64,000 bases of DNA from Pandoraea sp. GTDB lineage: Bacteria; Pseudomonadota; Gammaproteobacteria; Burkholderiales; Burkholderiaceae. The DNA is taken from NCBI GenBank assembly GCA_031291335.1, contig JARLJF010000097.1, forward strand, positions 1 to 64,000, written 5' to 3'. A program made the translations under genes and the position numbers. Below the pieces are notes generated by a model. That model was not told the DNA's origin, made no database searches, and worked only from the letters and a program-made list of their open reading frames with translations. This document shows, one piece after another, positions 42,028 to 52,937 of the stretch. Positions within the stretch are counted from its first letter, which is position 1; each line of letters opens with the position of its first letter.

Positions 42028-43335
42028 ATGTCAGTACCGCACTTCGACACGCTCGCCCTGCACGCCGGGGCCGCCCCCGACCCTGTCACGGGAGCGCGCG
42101 CCACCCCGATCTATCAAACCACGTCGTTCGTCTTCTCCGACGCCGATCAGGCCGCCGCGCTCTTCAACATGGAGCGCGCCGGGCATGTCTATTCGCGCAT
42201 TTCCAATCCGACCAATGCCGTCTTCGAAGAGCGCATGGCAGCATTGGAAAACGGCGCTGGCGCCATCGCAACGGCGAGCGGTCAGGCCGCGCTGCATCTG
42301 GCCATCGCCACGCTGATGGGCGCGGGCGCGCACATCGTAGCATCGAGCGCGTTGTACGGTGGTTCGCACAATCTGTTGCATTACACGCTGCGTCGTTTCG
42401 GCATTGAGACGACGTTCGTGCGTCCTGGTGATCTGGATGGCTGGCGCGCTGCCGTGCGCCCCGAGACCCGGCTATTCTTCGGCGAAACGCTCGGCAACCC
42501 GGGGCTCGATGTTCTCGACATTGCACAAGTTGCCCAGATCGCGCACGACGCCGGGGTGCCCCTGCTCGTCGACAGCACCTTCACTACACCGTGGCTCATT
42601 CGCCCCTTCGATCATGGCGCGGATCTCGTGTATCACTCGGCCACCAAATTCCTCGGTGGTCACGGCACGACCATCGGCGGCATTCTGGTCGACGGCGGCA
42701 CCTTCGATTTCGAGAAGAGCGGCAAATTTCCCGAGTTGACCGAGCCGTATGACGGATTTCACGGCATGGTTTTCGCGGAAGAGAATTCGGTCGCACCGTT
42801 CCTGCTGCGCGCGCGACGCGAGGGACTGCGAGACTTTGGCGCGTGCCTGCATCCGCAGGCGGCATGGCAACTGCTGCAAGGGATCGAAACGCTGCCGCTG
42901 CGCATGGCCCGGCACGTGGACAACGCGCGTCGTGTGGTGGAATTCCTCGCGGGGCATGAGGCCGTCGCGAGCGTTGCCTATCCCGAGTTGCCATCGCATC
43001 CCGATTACGCATTGGCCAAGCGCCTGCTGCCCCGTGGCGCGGGCGCCGTGTTCAGTTTCAATCTGAAGGGAGACCGCGCTGCTGGACGTCGCTTTATCGA
43101 GTCGTTGCAACTCTTTTCCCACTTGGCGAACGTCGGGGACGCGCGTTCGCTCGTCATTCACCCCGCCTCGACCACGCACTTCCGCATGGACGCCGCAGCG
43201 CTCGCGGCCGCCGGTATCGGGGAAGGCACCGTGCGTCTGTCGATCGGCCTGGAAGACCCCGACGACCTGATCCAGGATCTCAAGCGCGGCCTGAAGGCGG
43301 CAGCCAAATCCTCCTCCAAGGGGCAAGCCCGATGA
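42028..43335 (+). CDS. O-acetylhomoserine aminocarboxypropyltransferase / Cys-Met metabolism PLP enzyme
   Basis: 'FDTLALHAGAAPDPVTGARATPIYQTTSFVFSDADQAAALFNMERAGHVYSRISNPTNAVFEERMAALE', PLP Lys context 'VYHSATKFLGGHGTTIGG'. Confidence 0.92.
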   Translation: MSVPHFDTLALHAGAAPDPVTGARATPIYQTTSFVFSDADQAAALFNMERAGHVYSRISNPTNAVFEERMAALENGAGAIATASGQAALHLAIATLMGAGAHIVASSALYGGSHNLLHYTLRRFGIETTFVRPGDLDGWRAAVRPETRLFFGETLGNPGLDVLDIAQVAQIAHDAGVPLLVDSTFTTPWLIRPFDHGADLVYHSATKFLGGHGTTIGGILVDGGTFDFEKSGKFPELTEPYDGFHGMVFAEENSVAPFLLRARREGLRDFGACLHPQAAWQLLQGIETLPLRMARHVDNARRVVEFLAGHEAVASVAYPELPSHPDYALAKRLLPRGAGAVFSFNLKGDRAAGRRFIESLQLFSHLANVGDARSLVIHPASTTHFRMDAAALAAAGIGEGTVRLSIGLEDPDDLIQDLKRGLKAAAKSSSKGQAR

Positions 43336-44147
43336 ACTTCGACATCGCAGGCCATAACGTCTACGCCTACACCGCCGGCAAAGCGATCGATCCCGGGCAG
43401 CCAACGGTCGTTTTTCTGCATGGCGCGCAGCACGATCACAGTGTCTGGGGGTTACAGAGCCGATATCTTGCCCATCACGGCATGAACGTGCTCGCGCTGG
43501 ATCTGCCGGGGCATCACCGCAGCACGGGCGAACCACTGAAGACGATCGGCGAAATGGCCGATCGCGTGGTGGCCGTGCTCGATGCGGCGGGGGTTGGCAA
43601 TGCCGCCTGGGTCGGGCACAGCATGGGGTCGCTGATCGCGCTCGACGCCGCAGCTCGCTATCCGTCGCGCGTGTCGCGCATCGCCCTCGTGGGCACCGCG
43701 TACCCGATGAAGGTCTCCGATGCTCTGCTCGAAGCCGCCGCCGAGCGCGAGCCGGAGGCCATCGCCCTGGTCAATGCGTGGTCGCACAGCACGCTCGCCG
43801 CCAAGCCCTCGGCGCCCGGCCCGGGCTTCTGGACTTGGGGCGGAAATCAACGATTGATGGAACGAGTGTCGCAGCGCAATCCCGCCAAGGTGTTCCTCAC
43901 CGACTTCGAGGCGTGCAATCGCTACGATCAAGGTACGGAAGCGGCTGCGCGGGTCAAATGTCCGGTGCTCGCGGTGCTCGGTCAGCGTGACCAGATGACA
44001 CCGCCCCGGGCCGCGCAAGCGCTGCTCGACGCCCTGCGCGAGGCCGGGGCGCCGGTCACGGTGGAGGTCGTCAATGCGGGCCACGCCATCATGACCGAGC
44101 AGCCGGACGCCCTACTCGATGCCCTCGTGAAATTCATGCGACACTGA
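43332..44147 (+). CDS. alpha/beta hydrolase
   Basis: 'VVFLHGAQHDHSVWGLQSRYLAHHGMNVLALDLPGHHRS', 'GHSMGS'; overlaps upstream stop (ATGA). Confidence 0.9.
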   Translation: MNFDIAGHNVYAYTAGKAIDPGQPTVVFLHGAQHDHSVWGLQSRYLAHHGMNVLALDLPGHHRSTGEPLKTIGEMADRVVAVLDAAGVGNAAWVGHSMGSLIALDAAARYPSRVSRIALVGTAYPMKVSDALLEAAAEREPEAIALVNAWSHSTLAAKPSAPGPGFWTWGGNQRLMERVSQRNPAKVFLTDFEACNRYDQGTEAAARVKCPVLAVLGQRDQMTPPRAAQALLDALREAGAPVTVEVVNAGHAIMTEQPDALLDALVKFMRH

Positions 44148-44212
44148 GTACGTCGCCTTCGTTGTCAGCTTGTGTCACCTTGCTGTCACCTTGGCTATCG
44201 AGGAGGCTTGTC

Positions 44213-44536
44213 ATGCGAGATACGCACGATGCCGCACCGACATTTCACCGGTTTGCGGACTTTTATCCGTTCTATCTCGGTGAGCACCGCAACCCCATCT
44301 GCCGGCGGCTGCATTTCGTCGGTTCGTGGGGGGTGATCGCCTTTCTGGTGACGTTTGCCGTGACAGGCAACCCGTGGTGGCTACTCGCCGCTGTCGTCTG
44401 CGGCTACGCGTTCGCGTGGGTGGGTCACTTCTTCTTCGAGAAGAACCGGCCCGCCACGTTTCGCCATCCGCTCTACAGCCTGATGGGAGATTGGGTCATG
44501 TTTCGAGACATCTGTCTGGGACGCATCAAGCTCTAG
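44213..44536 (+). CDS. Mpo1/DUF962-like family protein
   Basis: 'FADFYPFYLGEHRNPICRRLHFVGSWGVIAFLVTF...VGHFFFEKNRPATFRHPLYSLMGDWVM'. Confidence 0.9.
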   Translation: MRDTHDAAPTFHRFADFYPFYLGEHRNPICRRLHFVGSWGVIAFLVTFAVTGNPWWLLAAVVCGYAFAWVGHFFFEKNRPATFRHPLYSLMGDWVMFRDICLGRIKL

Positions 44537-45866
44537 CGCCCTCGCGGTCTCCGCCTCCCCCGTGACCCTCCTGGCCTTCGTGGCTGGGCTTTGCATCCTC
44601 GCCTGGCAGGTCGGCGCAGTCATCGTCGGGCCCGACGTCGCGCGGTAGCGCGTCTGCGAGCAGCACGTCCCATTTACCCTCGCGCAGCATCTCCGCGACA
44701 TGGGCCCCGTCGAGCGCATGGCGCTCCATTTGCCTTGCCAGTTCGTCAACGTTGAGCGCGAGTTGCGCGACCAGCGGCGCCAGTGTGGTCGTACGCGGGT
44801 TCGCAAGCAGCAGCCAACGTTCGGCCGGCGGTTGCATCGTCAGGCGGCCGACCCAACCCATGCGTTCAAGCCTGGCGAGCAAGTCGCTGGCGTGGTCCAG
44901 GCTCGTGCGCATCGTGCGCGTCAATTGCGCCGTAGTGCGTCCTTTACCGCCGTTTTCGCGATCCTGATTGAGCAGGTGGATGAGCGTCAGACCATCAAGC
45001 AGATCGCTGCCCGGAAACCGGGGATATTGGAAATGGCCAAGGCGCAACGCGGGGAGGACCGACGTAATCGTCGCGCCGAGTAACGCCACCAGCCACGAGA
45101 GATAAATCCAGAGCAGAAAGATCGGCACTGCCGCGAATGCCCCATACACCGCCGTGTAGGTCGGGAACTGGCGGATGTACATGCCGAAGCCCCGCTTGGT
45201 CAGATCGAACGCCAGCGCCGCGACGATGCCGCCGACCAGCGCATCGCGCCAGTCCACTTTGCAGTTCGGCATGTAGATATACATCAGCATGAAAGCCACG
45301 CTGGTCAGCGCAGGCGGAATCAGGCTGAGCATCGACGCTACGGCGGGCGGCAGCGTGCTCACCAACGACATCGACTGCGTGAACACATACGAGCTAATCG
45401 ACAGGCTCACACCAAACAGCAGCGGGCCAAGCGTCAGCAGGCTCCAGTAAATGAGCAAACGCTGCCCAAGCGGGCGCGGACGCGGCACGCGCCAGATCAC
45501 ATTGAACGCCGATTCAACGGTCATCAACGTCAACACAGCCGTCACCAGCAAGCCGATCAGACCGAACGCCGTCAGGCTTGTCGCTTTCGACGCAAACTGG
45601 TTCAGGTAATTGAATATCTGCGCATTGACGCTCTCAGGCATCAGATGCTCGAGCAGAAACCCCTGTAGGGCGTCGCGAAACGAATTGAAAATCGGGAAAG
45701 CCGTGAACAGCGCGAACATCACGGCGAACAGTGGCACGATCGACAGGATCGAGGTAAACGTCAGACTACCCGCCACTTGCGGAATCCGGTCGTCCTGCGC
45801 CCGCGCAAGCGCGTATCTCAGCAGTTGGCGAACGTTGTTCCAGTTGATGCGGGACAGTTTGAGCAA
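44526..45866 (-). CDS. YihY family inner membrane protein
   Basis: 'QVAGSLTFTSILSIVPLFAVMFALFTAFPIF', multi-TM YihY/UPF0761 architecture. Confidence 0.9.
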   Translation of the reverse strand: MLKLSRINWNNVRQLLRYALARAQDDRIPQVAGSLTFTSILSIVPLFAVMFALFTAFPIFNSFRDALQGFLLEHLMPESVNAQIFNYLNQFASKATSLTAFGLIGLLVTAVLTLMTVESAFNVIWRVPRPRPLGQRLLIYWSLLTLGPLLFGVSLSISSYVFTQSMSLVSTLPPAVASMLSLIPPALTSVAFMLMYIYMPNCKVDWRDALVGGIVAALAFDLTKRGFGMYIRQFPTYTAVYGAFAAVPIFLLWIYLSWLVALLGATITSVLPALRLGHFQYPRFPGSDLLDGLTLIHLLNQDRENGGKGRTTAQLTRTMRTSLDHASDLLARLERMGWVGRLTMQPPAERWLLLANPRTTTLAPLVAQLALNVDELARQMERHALDGAHVAEMLREGKWDVLLADALPRDVGPDDDCADLPGEDAKPSHEGQEGHGGGGDREGARA

Positions 45867-45928
45867 ATCGGGCTCCTGAATGAGAATGCTGGCGCGGCAG
45901 GCGCTAGCCCGATCCGTTACGCCAATAG

Positions 45929-46624
<696 letters not shown>

Positions 46625-46709
46625 GCATCTGCGCCACGCCACACGCGTGGCGCGCGGCACTTTGCAGTTCTTCGCTCTTCGCAGTAGTTCCGGCCATCGA
46701 GACACGCCC

Positions 46710-47159
46710 ATGACTGCCACACCGCCCGACCTGCCCCAAGGCGTCAATACTCGCGACGCACACACGCCGCGCCAGACGCCCTCCCGCCCGGATGGCGCGC
46801 AAGGGTTGCGTCTGGTGAGCATTGCGAGTCTGCTGGCGCTGATCGCGCTGTCGGTCGCGTGGGAGTTGTGGCTCGCGCCGCTGCGTCCGGGCGGCTCGTG
46901 GCTGGTGCTCAAAGCGTTGCTCCTGCTGCTGCCGCTACGCGGCGTGCTGCGCGGCAATCTCTATACGCTTCAGTGGTCGAGCATGTTCATTCTGCTGTTT
47001 CTCGCGGAAGGCGTGGTTCGCGGCATGTCCGACACCGGCCCGTCCGCCTCGCTCGCATGGATCGAGACGGCACTGTCTGTCGTGTTTTTCTTCTCGACGA
47101 TCTTTTATCTGCGGCCCTTCAAGCGGGCGGCGAAAGCCCGTGCCGCTACGGCACGATAG
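46710..47159 (+). CDS. DUF2069 domain-containing membrane protein
   Basis: 'LLLLLPLRGVLRGNLYTLQWSSMFILLFLAEGVVRGMSD'. Confidence 0.85.
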   Translation: MTATPPDLPQGVNTRDAHTPRQTPSRPDGAQGLRLVSIASLLALIALSVAWELWLAPLRPGGSWLVLKALLLLLPLRGVLRGNLYTLQWSSMFILLFLAEGVVRGMSDTGPSASLAWIETALSVVFFFSTIFYLRPFKRAAKARAATAR

Positions 47160-47216
47160 TCCCGTGCCTCATCGGCCGATATCGCGAACCGTGCGATTGG
47201 TGCGAAGCCCCCTGCC

Positions 47217-48647
47217 ATGAACAATGCCCCCTTCCTCACCGCATGTCGCGACCTGTTGGGCCGCGACCATGTTCTGCTTGAGAGCGCCGGGAACGCCGAT
47301 CTCGACACCTACCTGATCGACCAACGCAAGCGCTACACGGGGCGTGCCCTCGCCGTGCTGCGTCCCGCCAACGCCACACAGGTCGCCGCACTCGTGCGTC
47401 TGTGTGTCGCCCATGGCGTGCCGATGGTGCCTCAAGGGGGCAACACGGGCCTTGCCGGCGGCGCAACCCCCGACGTAAGCGGACGCCAGGTCGTCATCAG
47501 TCTGCGTCGTCTTGACCGCATCCGGCAGGTGGATGCCGACAACATGACGTTGACCGCCGAAGCCGGTTGTCTTCTCGCGAACGTGCAGTCGGCGGCCGCC
47601 GCGGCAGAACGGCTATTCCCCTTGAGCCTTGCCGCCGAAGGCAGTTGCACGATTGGCGGCAATCTTGCGACGAACGCGGGCGGCACCGCCGTCTTGCGTT
47701 ATGGCAACGCGCGCGAACTCTGTCTCGGACTGGAAGTGGTCACGCCGCAAGGCGAGCTTTGGGACGGTCTGCGCGGGCTGCGCAAGGACAACACCGGTTA
47801 CGACCTTCGCGACCTGTTCATCGGTGCGGAAGGCACCCTGGGGCTGATCACCGCCGCGACGCTCAAGCTCTTCGCACAACCGGCCGCCCGCATGACGGCA
47901 CTGGCCGCACTGGACAACCCGGCACAAGCGCTCGCGCTGCTGAATCTGGCACAACGCATGGCGGGCCCCCTGCTGACAGGCTTCGAGTTGATGTCGAACT
48001 TCTGCCTGCAACTCGTGGCGCAAGTCTTCCCGCAGCAGCGCTACCCGTTTGCCCATCCTTACGCGCAAGCCGTGTTGCTTGAACTCTCCGACAACGAGAG
48101 CGAAGCCCACGCCCGCGATCTGCTGGAGCGCCTGCTGAGCGCCGCCGTCGAACAAGGCATCGTGCGTGATGCCATCGTCGCGAACAGCCTCGCACAGTCG
48201 AATGCCCTCTGGCATCTGCGCGAAAGCATCCCGCTCGCCCAGTCGGCAACAGGGCTCAACATCAAACACGACATCGCCGTGCCCGTGTCACAAGTCCCGG
48301 CATTTCTCAATGCCACCGATCCGATCGTCCAGCGCGTTGCGCCGGGCGCCCGCATGGTCACCTTCGGCCATCTCGGCGACGGAAATCTGCACTACAACGT
48401 GATGGCGCCCGAGGGCGTCGATCCTGCCGGCTTCCTTCGTCAGTATCAGGCGACAGTCACCGCCGCCGTGCACGACAGCGTGCATGCGCACCATGGCACC
48501 ATCAGCGCAGAGCACGGCCTTGGCCAACTCAAGCGCGACGCCTCGGCGACATACAAGTCGCCCGTCGAACTGGCACTGATGCGCACCCTGAAGACCGCCT
48601 TCGATCCGCTCGGATTGATGAATCCGGGCAAGGTGCTGCCGGACTGA
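47217..48647 (+). CDS. FAD-binding oxidoreductase (GlcD/D-2-hydroxyacid dehydrogenase type)
   Basis: 'VPMVPQGGNTGLAGGATPD', 'FGHLGDGNLHYNV', 'SAEHGLGQLKRD'. Confidence 0.92.
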   Translation: MNNAPFLTACRDLLGRDHVLLESAGNADLDTYLIDQRKRYTGRALAVLRPANATQVAALVRLCVAHGVPMVPQGGNTGLAGGATPDVSGRQVVISLRRLDRIRQVDADNMTLTAEAGCLLANVQSAAAAAERLFPLSLAAEGSCTIGGNLATNAGGTAVLRYGNARELCLGLEVVTPQGELWDGLRGLRKDNTGYDLRDLFIGAEGTLGLITAATLKLFAQPAARMTALAALDNPAQALALLNLAQRMAGPLLTGFELMSNFCLQLVAQVFPQQRYPFAHPYAQAVLLELSDNESEAHARDLLERLLSAAVEQGIVRDAIVANSLAQSNALWHLRESIPLAQSATGLNIKHDIAVPVSQVPAFLNATDPIVQRVAPGARMVTFGHLGDGNLHYNVMAPEGVDPAGFLRQYQATVTAAVHDSVHAHHGTISAEHGLGQLKRDASATYKSPVELALMRTLKTAFDPLGLMNPGKVLPD

Positions 48648-49267
48648 GGCGCCCGGCGCGGGGGAGGCGAATCGCAGACAAATCACAAAAACCCATCAAA
48701 ATCAGAAGAAATGTCGTCAATTTCGCGACAAAACGCCGCGAAACGCCGCCGTTTCCTTTACAGACGCGCATCAAATCCCTAAACTGGCGTCTTCCTAATA
48801 ACGACGGAGTTTTCCGTGGGCAGTTGCTCTAGTAGCACGCAAGCGTCGGCAATGTCCGGCGAGGCGTTGGCCCGGTAACCCGCAGTCGTCACAGACTGCC
48901 GCTGCCGGTCTCCATGCCGCAGCGGTAGTGCATTGATCGTTTCGATTCCTGATGGCTTCACGGCCACCAGCGACCTCACGAGGCGATCCTGTTTTACGCA
49001 CCCCCTGAGCGCAGTTCAGCGATTGACGAATGTGTCCGCACATTCGGAACATGGCACGTTTGGCACCTCTGTTTGACCTCAAGTCGATCCGTCGACGGCA
49101 AACAACGTGCGAAGCCTGCCGACGCTTGCGTCGAATTCATGCATTGTCTTGTGCGTCGCGCGCACTTCGTGTGTCCTTGCGGACCATGAAGTCTGCGCGT
49201 CGCCCATCGCCATGCGTCGCCAAGCCCCGGCATCCGCCGTCCCAGGCCCTTGATTCAGGAGGACACC

Positions 49268-49648
49268 ATGACGCTGCACATGCTTATCCCTACGTTGTTC
49301 GATCGCGCCCGCGCTCGCCTCACACCGGCGTCGAGCCCATTGAACCCCGTCACCTCGTCGGCCGACGCCCTTGCCTCGCCGCAGTACCGGCTCGTGGTGC
49401 TCACGCTCGCGTCGAAAGCGGACGCCATCGACGCCAAGGTGCGCCACGCCCTCCGCTCGCAAAAGCTCATGCCCGAGTCGGCCGCCCGTCTCGAACGCTC
49501 GGGGGGCTACCTGCTGGAACTCGACTACGTGCTGCGATGCGATCGTAGCCGTCGCGCGGCACTCGTCCACCTTGTTTCGACATTGGGCGACACGCCCGGC
49601 GTTCGGGCTATCCGCTGGGAGACGGCGCCGAACCTGGCGGTCCGCTGA
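49268..49648 (+). CDS. hypothetical protein with MgtC C-terminal (ACT-like) domain resemblance
   Basis: RBS tcaggagg before ATG 49268; 'YRLVVLTLASKADAIDAKVRHALRSQKLMPESAARLERSGGYLLELDYVLRCDRSRRAALVHLVSTLGDTPGVRAIRWE'. Confidence 0.6.
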   Translation: MTLHMLIPTLFDRARARLTPASSPLNPVTSSADALASPQYRLVVLTLASKADAIDAKVRHALRSQKLMPESAARLERSGGYLLELDYVLRCDRSRRAALVHLVSTLGDTPGVRAIRWETAPNLAVR

Positions 49649-49788
49649 GGCCGCGCCAGCACACCACCCATCCGCAATCCATAACGCTTTCGGCCCGGCC
49701 GGTGCGCACGCTCACGCGTCAGTGCCGGCCGGGCCGACGCATTTCCACCTCCGCAATCCCTCCTTTCGCCTCAGCACCCACCCAAACC

Positions 49789-49804
49789 TGTACGTTCACG
49801 TACA
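49789..49804. promoter_or_regulatory. perfect palindrome TGTACGTTCACGTACA, candidate MerR-family operator
   Basis: 7-bp arms, 2-nt centre, 45 bp upstream of merR-type gene start. Confidence 0.6.
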
Positions 49805-49848
49805 CGTTGTGCTAACATTTCGCTCATCTTCTGATCGGAGGCAAGCAC

Positions 49849-50370
49849 ATGCCCGCAGATCTCGCACCCCCGACATCCACGGAAACCCCGTCCGATGACG
49901 CTCACCTGTTGACCGTCGGCCAAGCCGCCACAGCGCTTGGCGTGACGGCTCGCACGCTGAAGTACTACGAGGAACTGAACCTCGTCGTGCCGGCCCGCAG
50001 CAGCGGACGCTATCGCATGTACACCGAGGCGGATCTGGCAACGTTCGGCCGCATTCTGCGCATGCGCTCGCTTGGCTTTTCGATCGCTGCGATCACGGAA
50101 ATGCTCAAGCGCCCAATGCGCCTAGTCGAATCCGGCAAATCGCGCATGAACGAGGAAGACCTGCAAGTCGTTCGCAACGCCCTGCATTCGCAGCTTGAGA
50201 CGTTGCGCGAGCGGACGGCGCAAGTCCGACGCGAATTGCGGGAAGCCGAAAAGCTTGAAGCGCAGATCACGCACGACCTGCAGTACATCGAACAGCGTCT
50301 TGACGGCGTGCCAGCCGACGAATTGCTGGCCGAGCGCGCAGCAAGACTCCGCAAGCATTCATCTCCATAA
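49849..50370 (+). CDS. MerR family transcriptional regulator
   Basis: 'LTVGQAATALGVTARTLKYYEELNLVVPARSSGRYRMYTEADLATFGRI'. Confidence 0.92.
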   Translation: MPADLAPPTSTETPSDDAHLLTVGQAATALGVTARTLKYYEELNLVVPARSSGRYRMYTEADLATFGRILRMRSLGFSIAAITEMLKRPMRLVESGKSRMNEEDLQVVRNALHSQLETLRERTAQVRRELREAEKLEAQITHDLQYIEQRLDGVPADELLAERAARLRKHSSP

Positions 50371-50427
50371 CGCCACGTCCCCTACGCCACCCACGCCCGC
50401 CAGCGCATCTCGTCCTCGTCGCTCGTC

Positions 50428-52005
50428 ATGACATCAGCCGCCTCACCGACCGGTTCTACTGCATCGCCACCATCCGACCCGTTACGGCCGATGCGTGTCG
50501 AGGCGTACCGTTACGCGCTTGGTCTGATCCCGGGGCTCGAGTTCTTCGAGAATGCATTGCTCGTCTACTTTGCCGTCTATGTCTCTGGCGGTGTCGACGC
50601 CTCGCCCAAAGAATTCGTGTGGATGACGACCGCGTACGGCATCGCGTCGGTCCTCGCCATCCTCAAGCAGCAGTGGTTTGTCGAGCGCATCGGCTATCGC
50701 CGCTATCTGACGGCGTCGTTGTTGCTCTACGCGTGCGGCGCCGTGCTCGCGGGCACGAGTGAGAGCGTGACACAACTCGTCATCGCCCGGGCATGTCAGG
50801 GCTTTTGCGCCGGAAGCTGGATGAGTTCGTGCCGCATTCTCGCGCAGGTGAGCGTACCGGTGGAGCGTCGCGGCAAGACGGTGCAGACGTTCGCCCTTCT
50901 GCTGTTCACCGGCTCGGCCGCCGCCCCGCTCATTGGCGGGTTGCTCGTCTCCGAATACACATGGCGCACGCTGTTCCTGTGCACCGCGCCGCCCGCCGTG
51001 CTGCTCGCGGGGCTGGCCTGGTTCTCGGTACCTGACGTTGGGCGCCTGCGCGAGCGCGTCACCGGTGGCAGTTACCCATTCGCCCCTTTCATGGCCTTCG
51101 CGCTGGCAATGGGGGCGTTTCAGGTCGTGCTTCAGGAAATGCGCTACTCGCTGTGGCTGCAAACACCGTGGTTGCCACTGCTCACGGTCGCCGGTGTGGG
51201 CGCGCTCGTGTGGTTCGGCTATCACCAGTGGCAGCATCCGACACCGTTCATCCGCCTGCAATCGCTGCGCCGACGCGAGTTTCAGGTCGGACTGGTGCTG
51301 TACGCCGCTTATTACTATCTGGCGAACACGCAAAGTTATCTGATGCCGCGCATGCTCGAGCAAGGGCTGGGGTTCACGGTCGAGCGCACCGGCCAATTGC
51401 TCGGCTACTCGGCGCTGCTCACCGTGTTCCTGCTGCTGGCTTACTTCCGCGTCGCCAAATACATTACGCACAAGAAGTTGCTGATCGTGAGCGGGTTCGT
51501 GATGACGATCGCCACCAGCTTGTGGCTCGGCGCCATGCCGCCCGACGCCGGTCAGTCGCAGCTCTACGGCGTGCTGGCGCTCAAGGCCGTGTTCGGCATC
51601 TTCACCGTGCTGCCCGTCGCCAACCTGACATTCCGCACCTTCGATCACGAGAGCTTCGTGCACGGCTATCGGCTGAAGAACATTCTGCGCCAGGTCTCCG
51701 GCTCGTTTGCCGTGTCGACCATCGTGGCGTTCGATCAGCATCGAGAGGCGCTGCATCGCACTCGCCTGACGGAAGTGGCCAATCCATTCAATCCGGTCTT
51801 CACACAGACGCTCGACACCCTCGCCAATGCGCTCACGCACGCCGGCGTCGCCGCCTCGCAGGCCCATGGCGCCGCCCTCGCCCAAATTGCCCAGATGATT
51901 CAGCGGCAGGCGTCGTTCCTGTCGTTCATCGACGGCTTTCACTTCATTGCGATCGTTGCCCTGTGCGGCGCAATCTTTGCGGCAATTCAAAAGCAGCTAA
52001 ATTAG
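50428..52005 (+). CDS. MFS transporter
   Basis: Multi-TM, MFS-like; 12-14 TM range by hydrophobic pattern. Confidence 0.88.
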   Translation: MTSAASPTGSTASPPSDPLRPMRVEAYRYALGLIPGLEFFENALLVYFAVYVSGGVDASPKEFVWMTTAYGIASVLAILKQQWFVERIGYRRYLTASLLLYACGAVLAGTSESVTQLVIARACQGFCAGSWMSSCRILAQVSVPVERRGKTVQTFALLLFTGSAAAPLIGGLLVSEYTWRTLFLCTAPPAVLLAGLAWFSVPDVGRLRERVTGGSYPFAPFMAFALAMGAFQVVLQEMRYSLWLQTPWLPLLTVAGVGALVWFGYHQWQHPTPFIRLQSLRRREFQVGLVLYAAYYYLANTQSYLMPRMLEQGLGFTVERTGQLLGYSALLTVFLLLAYFRVAKYITHKKLLIVSGFVMTIATSLWLGAMPPDAGQSQLYGVLALKAVFGIFTVLPVANLTFRTFDHESFVHGYRLKNILRQVSGSFAVSTIVAFDQHREALHRTRLTEVANPFNPVFTQTLDTLANALTHAGVAASQAHGAALAQIAQMIQRQASFLSFIDGFHFIAIVALCGAIFAAIQKQLN

Positions 52006-52080
52006 AATCGATGCGCCACTGGTGCACGAATGCGCTGCGCGATCCGTCGCTGCGGCGCTCAATTTCCGGCTACGTTCGTC

Positions 52081-52890
52081 ATGCTCAAAACCCTGCTTGC
52101 CCGCCTCCGGCTCGCGCCCCCGCGCCCGGACATCGACGATGCCCTGTGGCATGAGGTCGTGAACGCCCTGCCATTCCTCACGCACCGCAGCCCGTCCGAC
52201 CTGGACAAGCTCCGCGAACTCGCGACCGACTTTCTGGCCAGCAAGCATTTTTCGACCGCACACGATCTGCCGTTGACCGAAGCCATGTGCGTCTCGGTGG
52301 CCGCGCAGGCCTGCCTGCCGATTCTCAACCTGCCGAGCGCGCTCTATCGCGGATGGACAGGCATCGTGCTGTACCCCGGCGAATTCCTGATCCGCAAGAC
52401 CGTGCAGGACGAGGCAGGCGTGGTGCACGACGTCGAACAGGAAGCGAGTGGCGAAGCCTGGGAAGGCGGCCCCGTGGTGCTGTCGTGGCAAGACGTGCAG
52501 GCGAGCGACGTGCTGGCGTACAACGTCGTGATTCACGAATTCGTCCACAAGCTGGACATGGAAGGCGGCGATGCGGACGGCGTGCCGCCGATGTTGCGGC
52601 GCCTGCACGGCGACCTGACGCCCGAGGTCTGGTGCGACGTCTTTGACCCGGCGTACGAGGAGTTCTGCCACCACGTGGCCAATGTCCCCGACGCCCGCTG
52701 GGACGCCTTTGCCTCGACATCGCTGCTCGACCCCTATGCCACCGAGCACGAGTCGGAGTTTTTCGCCGTATGCGCCGAGGCGTTCTTTGTCGCCCCGGAG
52801 GCCTTTCGCGACGAGTATCCGGCCCTGTACACGCTGTTTTCCCGTTATTTCCTGCAAGATCCGGCCACGGCGTCCGGCAGGGACAACTGA
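52081..52890 (+). CDS. mtfA: zinc-dependent peptidase, MtfA/M90 family
   Basis: 'NVVIHEFVHKLDMEGGDADGVPP' HExxH-type motif; 'ATEHESEFFAVCAEAFF'; ATG at 52081. Confidence 0.92.
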   Translation: MLKTLLARLRLAPPRPDIDDALWHEVVNALPFLTHRSPSDLDKLRELATDFLASKHFSTAHDLPLTEAMCVSVAAQACLPILNLPSALYRGWTGIVLYPGEFLIRKTVQDEAGVVHDVEQEASGEAWEGGPVVLSWQDVQASDVLAYNVVIHEFVHKLDMEGGDADGVPPMLRRLHGDLTPEVWCDVFDPAYEEFCHHVANVPDARWDAFASTSLLDPYATEHESEFFAVCAEAFFVAPEAFRDEYPALYTLFSRYFLQDPATASGRDN

Positions 52891-52937
52891 GCCAGCGCCC
52901 GTACGCCGGCCGCCCTGGCCGCAACCCTATGAAAACT

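Noticed and set aside
44169-44191. Short tandem repeat TGTCACCTTGC/TGTCACCTTGG
   Set aside because: Two ~10-nt units only; no clear functional implication.
48779-48979. 66-aa minus-strand ORF in the region upstream of the MgtC-C-like gene
   Set aside because: No recognisable family, overlaps perfect hairpins; treated as noncoding structured sequence, though not excluded.
50482-51990. 502-aa minus-strand ORF opposite MFS transporter
   Set aside because: Charged/His-rich antisense product; the plus strand encodes an obvious multi-TM protein.
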